Source: Synechococcus sp. AG-686-F08
Lineage (GTDB): Bacteria > Cyanobacteriota > Cyanobacteriia > PCC-6307 > Cyanobiaceae
Reading direction: 5' to 3'
Length of the DNA: 46,754 nucleotides
Assembly (NCBI GenBank): GCA_003210315.1
Contig: QCVQ01000011.1
Coordinates: forward strand, 1 to 46,754
Both the position numbers and the translations under genes were made by a program. Positions 7,646-16,913 of this stretch are shown piece after piece. Each line of letters begins with the position of its first letter. Within the stretch, counting starts at the first letter, position 1. The notes beneath the pieces were generated by a model. That model was not told the DNA's origin, did no database searches, and was given only the letters and a program-made list of their open reading frames with translations.

Positions 7646-9147
7646 CGGGCTCCTTCCTCTTCATCGTTTGTGCTGGGGGCAACCTCAGAATCGAGCTCGC
7701 CATCCTGTTGTTCAGATGGTGCTGTGTTCTGATCTTCAGCTTGTAATTCGGGGTCAGCTGTTTCGACTGACTCCTCCATGGCTTCGGCCACGGGTTCTTC
7801 TACCGCAGCTTCAGCTTCCTCGTAATACTCTCCGTCTTCTGTATATCCCTCCTCGTCTTCGGGGAGGGGATAGAGCTCACGAAGTCGAGCATCTTCTTCG
7901 GCCCTGGCTGCCTGTTCAACGGCTAAGCGCTCTTCCGCCTCGCGTTGAAGGGCTTCTTCCTCTTCTCTTTGGGAGATGAGCTCAGCAACAACAGCATCTT
8001 CCGCGGTTTGGTCGTATTCCGTTGAATTCTTGATGTCGATTTTCCAACCCGTTAATCGAGCGGCAAGACGAACATTTTGGCCTTCTCGGCCGATAGCAAG
8101 ACTGAGTTGATCGGGTGGAACCAAAACGTGGGCATGTTGTCCTTCGGGATCAACAAGACGCACCACTTCAACGCGAGCTGGACTCAAAGAGTTGGCGATG
8201 TACTGGCTTGCGTCTTGAGACCAGCGGATGACATCAATTTTTTCGCCACGTAATTCATTCACGACTTGTTGAATGCGTGAGCCCCTGGCTCCGATGCAGG
8301 CTCCAACAGGATCGACTTCTCTCTCGATGCTGTCGACAGCCACCTTGGTCCGAGGTCCTACCGACCTCGATGGAGGATTGGCTTCACGGGCAACAGCAAC
8401 GATGCGCACCGAGCCCTCTTGTATCTCAGGAACTTCATTTTCAAAGAGATAGACCACCAGTCCTGCGTTAGCTCGACTCACAAACAGTTGAGGACCACGG
8501 CGAGGCACTTCGCTGACCTCTTTAAGGAAGACTTTGAAGGTGGCGTTGGCGCGATAGTTGTCGTTAGGAAGCTGATCGCGCCTGGGCAATTCAGCTTCCA
8601 CCTCTGGACGGCCTAGACCCGAACTCACGGCCATGATGATCGACTGGCGCTCAAATCGAATCACGCGTGCGGTTAGGACTGGATCTTCAAGATCAGCGAA
8701 TTCTTCTTGGATCATCCTTCGCTGCTGATCGCGCAGCTTTTGAGCCAAGACTTGTTTGGTCGTGGCGGCTGCCATGCGACCGAAATCCTCTTTTTCGGGA
8801 GTGACATCCAGTACGACGGTGTCGCCTGCCTGCGCATCTTCTGCAACCTGCATCACCTCGGCTAAGGCGATCTGGTGGTCTTCACTTTCAACGTCGTCAA
8901 CGATGATTTTGCTGGCGAGAACCCGATAACCCTCTTCATCGAGATCGAGAGCGACATCGAAATTGCTGAAATATTCTTCGTCAAACGGATCTTCACTGAT
9001 CCCCAGATAAAGAGTGCGCCGGTAGCGCTCGTAGCCTTTTAGGAGTGCTTCTCGTAAGGCGGCCTCAACGACCTGAGGGGCGAGTTTTTTCTCCTCGCTG
9101 ATGTCTTCGATCAGGTTGCTGAGGCCGGGGAGAAGGACGAGAGCCAT
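7642..9147 (-). CDS. nusA: Transcription termination/antitermination factor NusA
   Basis: NusA binds RNA polymerase and nascent RNA and modulates pausing, termination and antitermination. The 501-residue protein has the N-terminal polymerase-binding domain, an S1 domain (about 130-200) and two KH domains with the signatures VGACIGARGSRIQ and LAIGREGQNVRLAARLTGW. The last ~110 residues are an acidic, Glu-rich tail with no clear similarity to the E. coli acidic repeats. It sits between rimP (55-base gap) and ylxR (4-base overlap). Confidence 0.96.
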   Translation of the reverse strand: MALVLLPGLSNLIEDISEEKKLAPQVVEAALREALLKGYERYRRTLYLGISEDPFDEEYFSNFDVALDLDEEGYRVLASKIIVDDVESEDHQIALAEVMQVAEDAQAGDTVVLDVTPEKEDFGRMAAATTKQVLAQKLRDQQRRMIQEEFADLEDPVLTARVIRFERQSIIMAVSSGLGRPEVEAELPRRDQLPNDNYRANATFKVFLKEVSEVPRRGPQLFVSRANAGLVVYLFENEVPEIQEGSVRIVAVAREANPPSRSVGPRTKVAVDSIEREVDPVGACIGARGSRIQQVVNELRGEKIDVIRWSQDASQYIANSLSPARVEVVRLVDPEGQHAHVLVPPDQLSLAIGREGQNVRLAARLTGWKIDIKNSTEYDQTAEDAVVAELISQREEEEALQREAEERLAVEQAARAEEDARLRELYPLPEDEEGYTEDGEYYEEAEAAVEEPVAEAMEESVETADPELQAEDQNTAPSEQQDGELDSEVAPSTNDEEEGAR

Positions 9148-9202
9148 CGAGGACGAAAATGAAAGTCTTGGAAGAAAGAGGTTGGAAAGAGGCTTGACCT
9201 AG

Positions 9203-9670
9203 TCAGCCTGTGGGACTGGCGAGCTCAACAGAAAGGATGGAGTCTCGCGGGATTTGTTTAATTCGCCCATGAACACTGATCTTTAGGTGGTTATCCGTGC
9301 GCTCGATGAGGGTCCCTGAGTGTCTTTGTTCGGTTCCCTCGGTGTCACGGTGAATCACGTCGACCGGATAGCGACGAAAAGTCTGGAAATCGCGATCCGT
9401 TTGAAGACGTTCTCCGATCCCTGGGCTGCTGATCTCGAGGACATAAGCCTCGGTGAGAACAGCAGAATTCTCCAGGGCTTCTCCCATTGGTGCACTGAAT
9501 CCAGCGCAATCATCCAAAGTCACATCGTCTCCACTGGAACGGCGAATTTGGATTTGCACCGTCATGGGTTGCATGTGGGCAAGGACTTGCAAATCAGCCA
9601 GCTCAAACCCATGGTCTACGGCTATGGCAGACGCCAAATCCTTTAGATCAGGGAGAAGTGGATGGGGCAA
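9203..9670 (-). CDS. rimP: Ribosome maturation factor RimP
   Basis: RimP assists late assembly of the 30S subunit. The protein shows the N-terminal RimP fold (LPDLKDLASAIAVDHGFEL), the motif EISSPGIGERLQTDRDF typical of the family (usually SPGxxRPL), and the C-terminal SH3-like domain. I choose the TTG at 9670 as start, giving 155 residues, the usual family length. An upstream in-frame TTG at 9757 would add 29 unconserved residues and run into a perfect inverted repeat. It is the first gene of the rimP-nusA-ylxR-infB operon. Confidence 0.93.
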   Translation of the reverse strand: MPHPLLPDLKDLASAIAVDHGFELADLQVLAHMQPMTVQIQIRRSSGDDVTLDDCAGFSAPMGEALENSAVLTEAYVLEISSPGIGERLQTDRDFQTFRRYPVDVIHRDTEGTEQRHSGTLIERTDNHLKISVHGRIKQIPRDSILSVELASPTG

Positions 9671-9746
9671 GAACAATCGGAGGGTTATTCGGGCATCGGC
9701 CCGATGGTTGATGCTGTGATCACCCTCCCGGAGAGAGGAACTCACC

Positions 9747-9776
9747 AGGCCAATCAATAATGTAGTTGATTGGCCT
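9747..9776. repeat. Perfect 11-bp inverted repeat between the GRRM cluster and rimP
   Basis: AGGCCAATCAA (9747-9757) and TTGATTGGCCT (9766-9776) are perfect complements around an 8-base loop. The repeat starts 8 bases after the stop of the secreted protein gene that ends the minus-strand GRRM cluster, and upstream of rimP on the same strand. It lacks a U-tract on either strand. It may act as a 3' stabilising hairpin or weak terminator separating the two operons. Confidence 0.55.
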
Positions 9777-9784
9777 CTCAGGCA

Positions 9785-10306
9785 TCAGTCGCAACCCTGT
9801 ACAGAAATGCGATAGCTGAATCCCGTTGCTCCAGGATCATTGTTGGCGCCAATTCTGAAATTCACTTGGCTAACGGCCTTCCCGGAAGGAGCCTGAAATG
9901 GCCCGAACTGTGCTCCAGTGCCCGTTGGTGGCTTCATAAATTCGTTGACAACTTTCAAATTGCTGCCGTCTGAAAATTTTAGGAAGGCTTCGATTGGGTA
10001 AGAGCCAGGGTTGCTATCCGTTGAATCTGCTGTGAAGAAGAGTTTGTAAGAGCCAAAAGGCTGATTCACAACAAAATCGGTGTTCCAGTTGGTCCGACCC
10101 ACTGCTTTCCCGATGAGGCCCTTTGGGCGCTCCACTTGCTTTTTGACGATGTAGGGCTTTGGACCGTCGCCATTGCCACCGATTGGCATCAGGAACGTGC
10201 AACCCGCTTGAGCTACGGGCGCGTGAACAAAGATGAGAGATGAGCAAGCTGCGACGACGCCGATCGCCGATGCAGGCCGATAGCTTTTGCGTGGGAGTGA
10301 AAACAT
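9785..10306 (-). CDS. Secreted protein of unknown function downstream of grrM
   Basis: This 173-residue protein has a clear Sec signal peptide: a basic start (MFSLPRKSYR), a hydrophobic core and the cleavage-like site VAQA/GC near residue 34-35. The mature part begins GCTFLMPIGG and ends VQGCD, with the two cysteines close to its termini, suggesting a disulfide. It is otherwise rich in Gly, Asn, Phe and Pro, and probably a beta-rich domain. I recognise no family. It begins 17 bases after the grrM stop on the same strand, so it is probably cotranscribed with the cyclophane-peptide genes and may be an export or binding partner. That role is inference from position. Confidence 0.75.
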   Translation of the reverse strand: MFSLPRKSYRPASAIGVVAACSSLIFVHAPVAQAGCTFLMPIGGNGDGPKPYIVKKQVERPKGLIGKAVGRTNWNTDFVVNQPFGSYKLFFTADSTDSNPGSYPIEAFLKFSDGSNLKVVNEFMKPPTGTGAQFGPFQAPSGKAVSQVNFRIGANNDPGATGFSYRISVQGCD

Positions 10307-10323
10307 ATTTGCGGTTGGAATAG

Positions 10324-11472
10324 TTAAGGTGTTTTTACACCCTGATCTTCAATTTGTTCGAGAAGGACTTTGACTGGAATTTGGGTCGAAAAGCGGCAGG
10401 CGCAGGTTTCACTTGAGGCCAAAGTCCCATGTTCCCAGTATTTATTGCTCCCAGTGCCACCGCCGCAGAAGCCGTAGTAATCGCACTGATTGCGACATAG
10501 CTCTGTGCCAATAGTCATGTCTTGAAGCAATTGACGAAATGTCACAGTCTCTGCGGCACCGACGAGGGATTGATCGCGAATATTGCCTAAATTGAAAAGT
10601 CCATATTTTTTGGTTTCAACGGAGAGAAGTTCGGGGTCAAAAGTGGAGAAATTGCCAGCTGAATCCACGCTCAAGATCGAATAGGGGCGATTCATCTCGT
10701 TTTGAAGCAACCTTTTGCCGCCGATCATCATCTCCGTAATTTGATCGAATTCGCGTAGACGAATTGGGAATCCATCTCTTTGATTGCACTCCCAAAAGCA
10801 TTTTAAGAAGTGATGGTATTGCTTTTCTCGGCTTAGTCCTTGCATAGAAGAGGTCGCGTTGACGCCTTCCTGCTCTTCAACATTGAAGCCGAGATCATGA
10901 ATCCCATTGTCCCGAAAAAAGGTGTACATCCTCTCTGGATCTTCCATGGCAGCACCCGTGAGGACTGCGATCGCATGGATGGGAATCCCATGATCTTGAA
11001 GCTTTCGAATGCCGCGCATGGTTAGGGCATGAGAGCCTTTGCCATTGCGAAAACGGCGATGAGAGTCATGGATCTCTTCTGGGCCATCAACGCTGACACC
11101 TACAACAATGCGATTGCGCTTAAAGCATTCACACCAGGCGTCGTTGATCAACGTGGCATTGGTTTGGACATGCTGCTCAATCTGAACCCCTTGCTCCTGC
11201 AGTTCAGCTGTTTGCTCACGCACGATGGCACTCGCCTCGTCGTAAAAGCTGCAGGGCAACGTCAGCGGTTCACCTGCATGCCAAAGGATGGAAAGATGAG
11301 GGCCCCAAAAGGGGCTCTCATACACCCTGTTCAACAAAACAGGTAATTGATTGAGATCGAAGATTCGCCGTTTCTGGCGATCAGGCAAGTAGCAGTAACT
11401 GCAATCGAGATTGCAGAGCGATGTGGCCTGAATCACCAACAGGCCAATAGGTCCGTAATCGGCGTGGTTCAC
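10324..11472 (-). CDS. grrM: Cyclophane-forming radical SAM/SPASM peptide maturase GrrM
   Basis: This 382-residue radical SAM enzyme has the [4Fe-4S] motif CNLDCSYC (C20, C24, C27) at its N-terminus and a Cys-rich SPASM-type C-terminus (ELCRNQCDYYGFCGGG, then ETCACRF) expected to bind auxiliary clusters. GrrM/OscB enzymes install cyclophane crosslinks in Gly-rich precursor peptides, joining an aromatic ring to the side chain two residues later. The start is GTG at 11472, overlapping the grrA stop as GTGA. A longer frame reaching to 11586 is Arg/Trp-rich out-of-frame translation of the grrA repeats and is not part of the enzyme. Its substrate, GrrA, is immediately upstream. Confidence 0.93.
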   Translation of the reverse strand: MNHADYGPIGLLVIQATSLCNLDCSYCYLPDRQKRRIFDLNQLPVLLNRVYESPFWGPHLSILWHAGEPLTLPCSFYDEASAIVREQTAELQEQGVQIEQHVQTNATLINDAWCECFKRNRIVVGVSVDGPEEIHDSHRRFRNGKGSHALTMRGIRKLQDHGIPIHAIAVLTGAAMEDPERMYTFFRDNGIHDLGFNVEEQEGVNATSSMQGLSREKQYHHFLKCFWECNQRDGFPIRLREFDQITEMMIGGKRLLQNEMNRPYSILSVDSAGNFSTFDPELLSVETKKYGLFNLGNIRDQSLVGAAETVTFRQLLQDMTIGTELCRNQCDYYGFCGGGTGSNKYWEHGTLASSETCACRFSTQIPVKVLLEQIEDQGVKTP

Positions 11473-11783
11473 CAATTGGCGAAACCTGCGCGGTAGCCAT
11501 TGGCGAAGCCTCGTCCACCGCCGTTGCCAAAGGCGCGTCCACGGCCACCACCGTTGCCGAAGGCGCGTCCGTTGCCATTGCCCCAAGCTCGGGCAATGGT
11601 CTGGCCGTCGTTGTGATCACTCGTTTCTAAGCGCGCCCAGGCATTCGTTGAGAGCTTTTCAATGCGCTGCTCCAGAGCGTTCCCTAGATCGGGATCGCTG
11701 AGAACAGCAGAGTGAGAGGCGTCAGTCAGGACAGAACTTGACGCAAGAATGGCAGCGATGCTCAGCAGAGTTGTTTTGTTCAT
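11469..11783 (-). CDS. grrA: GrrA-type glycine-rich RiPP precursor
   Basis: The 104-residue precursor has a hydrophobic, signal-like N-terminus (MNKTTLLSIAAILASSSVLT), a middle region resembling other GrrA leaders, and a Gly/Arg/Asn-rich core from about residue 64. The core carries five aromatic-x-Asn motifs: W67-G-N69, F75-G-N77, F85-G-N87, F93-A-N95 and F101-A-N103, then a terminal W104. These are candidate cyclophane sites for GrrM. The copies around RAFGNGGGRG are near-identical at the DNA level. The stop overlaps the grrM GTG start, coupling precursor and maturase. GrrP lies 39 bases upstream. The biological activity of GrrA products is unknown. Confidence 0.92.
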   Translation of the reverse strand: MNKTTLLSIAAILASSSVLTDASHSAVLSDPDLGNALEQRIEKLSTNAWARLETSDHNDGQTIARAWGNGNGRAFGNGGGRGRAFGNGGGRGFANGYRAGFANW

Positions 11784-11822
11784 GGGTGAAGTGAAATGTG
11801 AATGGGGCTAAGAAAGTAAGGC

Positions 11823-12740
11823 TCAGGATCCTTTGGACAATTCAGCTGTGGTTGCAAGCACGATGGTGAAGAAATCGCCGATCATGTTTTCGCTGAGACC
11901 AACTTGACTATCAGGACCAATCCACTTGTTGACAGCAGTACGCACGTCTTGGTTGTCATCCACATAGGCCGTCAGCATGCGACCGATGGCCAAGTTGCTG
12001 TAGTTCAGAAGGTGAGGGGTGGTGTCCGCGACAACACAGCCCACGCTTGATCTTGCATAGGGGAATGTAGGGACCAGGTCAGCGTCAGGAGCTGTGGCTT
12101 TACGACTGGCCTTCAGCCAGAGGCTGTCTCCACCGAGGAATTCGACGGTTCCGTCCTTAAGACCTTCAAGCGCCTCTTTAGGTGACGAGAAGAACTGGAA
12201 CTCGGCGTCATCAACGGATTTGGCCAGTACTGCCGCTGCAGCGGTGTCTTTCACAACACCAATTGTTTTTCCTTTGAGGCTGTCTGGAGTTCCGTCATTC
12301 CCTTTGGGCGCTAAGACACGGACGCCGCTTGTTGCGAAGGGCAAGCTGTAAGTCAGCGTTCTTTGCCTCTCCCAGGTGAAGGCAACGCCACAAGCGATAT
12401 CAGCTTCACCGGATCGAATTTTGTTCAATCCATCCTGGGCAGATTTGATCGAAACAGGTTCGATAACAATGTCGTCGGACTTGTTTTCGGTGGCTGATTT
12501 CAGCTGATTGCGGATGGCATCAAGCACCACAAATGACAGGCCTTCATATTTGCCATCTTTCTCATCAACCATGGGAAGCACATCGTCGAAGACGACTGCT
12601 CTCAACTTTCCAGTCTCAAACACGCTGCCAGTCTGACCTGAAGCTGCTTTTTCACCCGTGGGAGCAGACTTCTGGCAGGCGACGAGCCCAACCGATGTGA
12701 GCGCGATCAGGCCGGTAGCGGCCGCTTTGAGCAAGCGCAT
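11823..12740 (-). CDS. grrP: GrrP: solute-binding-like lipoprotein of the GRRM system
   Basis: From ATG 12740 the 305-residue product begins MRLLKAAATGLIALTSVG with the lipobox LVAC (C22), then a periplasmic type-II solute-binding fold (SBP_bac_3-like). It includes the segments KLRAVVFDDVLPMV, ADIACGVAFTWERQRTLTYS and GKTIGVVKDTAAAAVL typical of amino-acid-binding proteins. No ABC permease or ATPase accompanies it, matching the family described as an orphan substrate-binding-like protein, GrrP, found beside grrA/grrM. The longer frame to 12821 would put 27 polar residues before the signal peptide and is unlikely. It probably recognises the modified peptide or a fragment outside the membrane; this is inferred. 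Confidence 0.88.
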   Translation of the reverse strand: MRLLKAAATGLIALTSVGLVACQKSAPTGEKAASGQTGSVFETGKLRAVVFDDVLPMVDEKDGKYEGLSFVVLDAIRNQLKSATENKSDDIVIEPVSIKSAQDGLNKIRSGEADIACGVAFTWERQRTLTYSLPFATSGVRVLAPKGNDGTPDSLKGKTIGVVKDTAAAAVLAKSVDDAEFQFFSSPKEALEGLKDGTVEFLGGDSLWLKASRKATAPDADLVPTFPYARSSVGCVVADTTPHLLNYSNLAIGRMLTAYVDDNQDVRTAVNKWIGPDSQVGLSENMIGDFFTIVLATTAELSKGS

Positions 12741-12829
12741 GATCGAGAGTTGATGACGTACATAGTTGTAGTCATAGACACGAAACTGGGAAGTGTGCCA
12801 GTCCAAAATTGGATCATGCACGATCGGGA

Positions 12830-13102
12830 TCAGCTTGCAGCTTCAGTGCCTCCTACTTCAACAGGAGCGATTTCTTCATAGCGATCACCTGGCATCTCAG
12901 TGCCTCTTTGGGAGGCGTCTTGATTGATGCACGCAGCTTTTTGTTCGTCTGTTTTTAAGTATTGACAAACGCGCGCCCAAAGTTTGCTGCGACTACCGGT
13001 GGCACCTCGACTGAACAAGACCTCGTCTCTTTGATCAGCGTTTTCATTGATTTCGATTTGACAGAGCTCGCATCGGAGTTGCGTTTTTGACGAAACGGTC
13101 AT
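12830..13102 (-). CDS. Small hypothetical protein with a CxxC motif
   Basis: The 90-residue protein starts MTVSSKTQLRCELCQIEIN and has cysteines at C11 and C14, then two more separated Cys (ARVCQYL and AACINQ). Four cysteines in a small soluble protein could bind a metal. I recognise no named domain, though similar proteins occur, as I recall, in marine Synechococcus. I choose the ATG at 13102; an ATG six codons earlier (13120) is possible. It is 89 bases upstream of grrP on the same strand, so it could share its transcript, but the gap leaves room for a grr promoter. Confidence 0.6.
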   Translation of the reverse strand: MTVSSKTQLRCELCQIEINENADQRDEVLFSRGATGSRSKLWARVCQYLKTDEQKAACINQDASQRGTEMPGDRYEEIAPVEVGGTEAAS

Positions 13103-13221
13103 GGCTCTGAAATGAAGCAAGACTGGAACAAACTAATGGCGTGCTCCGTCCACAAGTGAGTTGCCAGGTGATGGTGCTCCGTTCTCCAGAGCGGGGCCAC
13201 TAGCGTGACGATTCTTAAGTG

Positions 13222-14374
<1,153 letters not shown>

Positions 14375-14411
14375 GAGCTCTTGCTACGGTCTCGCCCTCA
14401 GCAGCTGATCG

Positions 14412-15128
14412 ATGTCGGATCTCCAAACCCAAATGAAGCAAGCCGTCGCGGAGGCGGCTGTTGCACAAATTCGTGATGGCATGGTGGTGGGCCTTGGCTC
14501 TGGGTCAACTGCCGCTTTGATGATTAAGGGCCTCGGTGCGCGACTTGCAGCCGGCCAGCTTCACGACATCGTCGGTGTGACCACATCGTTTCAAGGCGAA
14601 GTCCTTGCCGCTGAATTGGGGATTCCTTTATGTGCTCTGAACGCCATTGATCGCATCGATTTGGCGATTGATGGTGCTGATGAAGTGGATCCTTCTTTTC
14701 AGTTAATCAAGGGTGGTGGAGCATGCCACGTCCAAGAAAAGCTTGTGGCAGATCGTGCAGAACGTTTCATCGTCGTCGTTGATTCCACGAAACTTGTTCA
14801 GTGTTTAAATCTCGACTTCCTCTTACCGGTGGAGGTCCTTCCCGGCGCGTGGGTGCAAGTTCAATCCCGTCTGAAATCAATGGGAGGCGTTGCAGAACTC
14901 CGAATGGCAACGCGTAAAGCAGGCCCAGTCGTCACCGACCAGGGCAATCTTGTTCTGGATGTACGCTTTGAGTCTGGAATTTCTGATCCGATCGCCCTCG
15001 AGCGGGATATCAACAATCTTCCGGGTGTGTTGGAGAACGGCCTCTTCGTCAACCTTGCTGACGAAGTCCTCGTTGGTGAAATTAGTGATGGCGTGGCTGG
15101 GGTCCGCAGCCTGGAGCGTGTGAATTAA
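14412..15128 (+). CDS. rpiA: Ribose-5-phosphate isomerase A
   Basis: RpiA interconverts ribose 5-phosphate and ribulose 5-phosphate in the Calvin-Benson and pentose phosphate cycles. The 238-residue protein shows the family motifs GLGSGSTA (residues ~27-34), DGADEVDP (~89-96), KGGGACH and EKLVA, containing the active-site Asp, Glu and Lys positions. Length matches the family. It starts at ATG 14412, 37 bases after the HtrA gene on the same strand, and its stop is only six bases from the convergent hisD stop. Confidence 0.96.
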   Translation: MSDLQTQMKQAVAEAAVAQIRDGMVVGLGSGSTAALMIKGLGARLAAGQLHDIVGVTTSFQGEVLAAELGIPLCALNAIDRIDLAIDGADEVDPSFQLIKGGGACHVQEKLVADRAERFIVVVDSTKLVQCLNLDFLLPVEVLPGAWVQVQSRLKSMGGVAELRMATRKAGPVVTDQGNLVLDVRFESGISDPIALERDINNLPGVLENGLFVNLADEVLVGEISDGVAGVRSLERVN

Positions 15129-15134
15129 CGCCGT

Positions 15135-16457
15135 TCACTGAAGACGGATCCGTACCGAATTGGCATGGCTGTGGAGACCTTCGCTCATGGCCAAGGTTTC
15201 CACCGCAACCCCAGTTGCATCAAGAGCTTCCTTGTTGAATTCGATGAGCGAGGTGTGACTCATAAAAGTCTCCACGCTGAGGGCACCGCTAAACCGAGCG
15301 GCGCCGCAGGTGGGGAGTGTGTGGTTGGGACCGGCTAAGTAGTCTCCGACGGCTTCTGGACTCCAAGGGCCAATAAAAATGGCACCTGCGTGGTTGATGC
15401 GGTCAGCCATCATTCTTGGCCGCTCCACAAGGAGTTCCAAGTGCTCTGGAGCGAAGCGATCGCTGAGACTTGCGCATTGTTCAAGGCTGTCGCAAGTCAC
15501 GATCAGTCCCCATTGGCTTAAAGATTGCCGGCAAATGCCCTCGCGTGGATGGGATGCCAGCTGACGTTCAATCTCCTCAGGGACGGATCGAGAGAGCTCT
15601 TCTTCCGTTGTGAGCAGGATGGCTGCTGCAAGTGGGTCGTGTTCTGCCTGAGCCAGGAGGTCGGCCGCCACCTGCTCCGGTTTGGCGGTTTGGTCGGCGA
15701 TTACCAAGACTTCACTTGGGCCTGCCAGAGAATCGATTCCCACCTGGCCATAGACCGATTTTTTGGCCAAGGTCACGAAAAGATTTCCTGGTCCACTGAT
15801 GACATCAACCTTTTGGACGGTTTCTGTTCCATAGGCAAGAGCCGCGATTGCTTGTGCTCCGCCTACTCGATACACCTCCCGGATCCCAGCGATGTGAGCG
15901 GCTGCAAGAACAGTGGTGTTGATCAATCCGTTGGCTCCAGCAGGAGTGACCATCGCGATTCGCTTCACGCCTGCAGCTTTTGCAGGTACGGCATTCATCA
16001 AAACTGTGCTGGGGTATGCAGCTCTGCCCCCTGGGATGTAGAGGCCTGCTGCATGAACTGGTCGCCAGCGCCGACCGATCTGCTCCCCGTGAACCCCGGA
16101 AACGCTTAGGTCAGAGGGACGTTGCCGCTGGTGAAAATCTTGGATGCGTCTGTGCGCGAGATCTAAGGCATCACGAAGGTTTGCAGGCGTGTCCTTCCAG
16201 GCTTGTTCCAGCAGGCCTGGATCGATGCGAAGAGGTTCTGGGCGGAAGCCATCAAATTGCTCTGTGAGGCTGATGAGAGCTTGATCTCCCTCCCTTTTGA
16301 CCTGCTCCAAGATCTCTTGGACCCGTTGCTCCGCTTCTCGCTGGGTTGCTCCGGTTGTTCGTGTCGCAATCCGATCGAGTTCTTGCTCAGCTTGCGCTGC
16401 GGTGCTGATGCAGCGCATGAGACCGTCAGGCGGATGCTCATTGCTCAGCACTGTCAT
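15135..16457 (-). CDS. hisD: Histidinol dehydrogenase
   Basis: HisD oxidises histidinol to histidine in two NAD-dependent steps. Family motifs are seen in order: [28 protein letters not shown], the signature around [23 protein letters not shown] and the C-terminal AGPNHTLPT containing the catalytic His. The start at ATG 16457 gives 440 residues; an internal ATG at 16418 would give 427, and a longer frame to 16520 adds a tail with no resemblance to HisD. The gene is not in a his operon, as is normal for cyanobacteria. It is divergent from rpsT, and the ~108-base gap holds both promoters. Confidence 0.95.
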   Translation of the reverse strand: MTVLSNEHPPDGLMRCISTAAQAEQELDRIATRTTGATQREAEQRVQEILEQVKREGDQALISLTEQFDGFRPEPLRIDPGLLEQAWKDTPANLRDALDLAHRRIQDFHQRQRPSDLSVSGVHGEQIGRRWRPVHAAGLYIPGGRAAYPSTVLMNAVPAKAAGVKRIAMVTPAGANGLINTTVLAAAHIAGIREVYRVGGAQAIAALAYGTETVQKVDVISGPGNLFVTLAKKSVYGQVGIDSLAGPSEVLVIADQTAKPEQVAADLLAQAEHDPLAAAILLTTEEELSRSVPEEIERQLASHPREGICRQSLSQWGLIVTCDSLEQCASLSDRFAPEHLELLVERPRMMADRINHAGAIFIGPWSPEAVGDYLAGPNHTLPTCGAARFSGALSVETFMSHTSLIEFNKEALDATGVAVETLAMSEGLHSHANSVRIRLQ

Positions 16458-16487
16458 CACCTGATCATTGTTCTTTCTCAAACTTAG

Positions 16488-16865
<378 letters not shown>

Positions 16866-16913
16866 CTCCCCTCGGCACAATGGGCCTGAAGGCGCGTTTC
16901 AGGTCCTGATCTG

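Noticed and set aside
11505-11580. Repeats that might suggest a CRISPR-like array
   Set aside because: They are in-frame Gly-rich codons of grrA without spacer variation; no CRISPR array or cas gene is present in the window.
11473-11586. In-frame 38-codon extension of the grrM reading frame, rich in Arg and Trp
   Set aside because: It is the grrA core repeat read in another frame. The residue pattern is periodic only because the DNA repeats. The GTG at 11472 gives the standard enzyme start.
15120-15138. GTGAA/TTCAC hairpin between the convergent rpiA and hisD stops
   Set aside because: Only five base pairs with a 9-base loop and no T-run; too weak to call a terminator.
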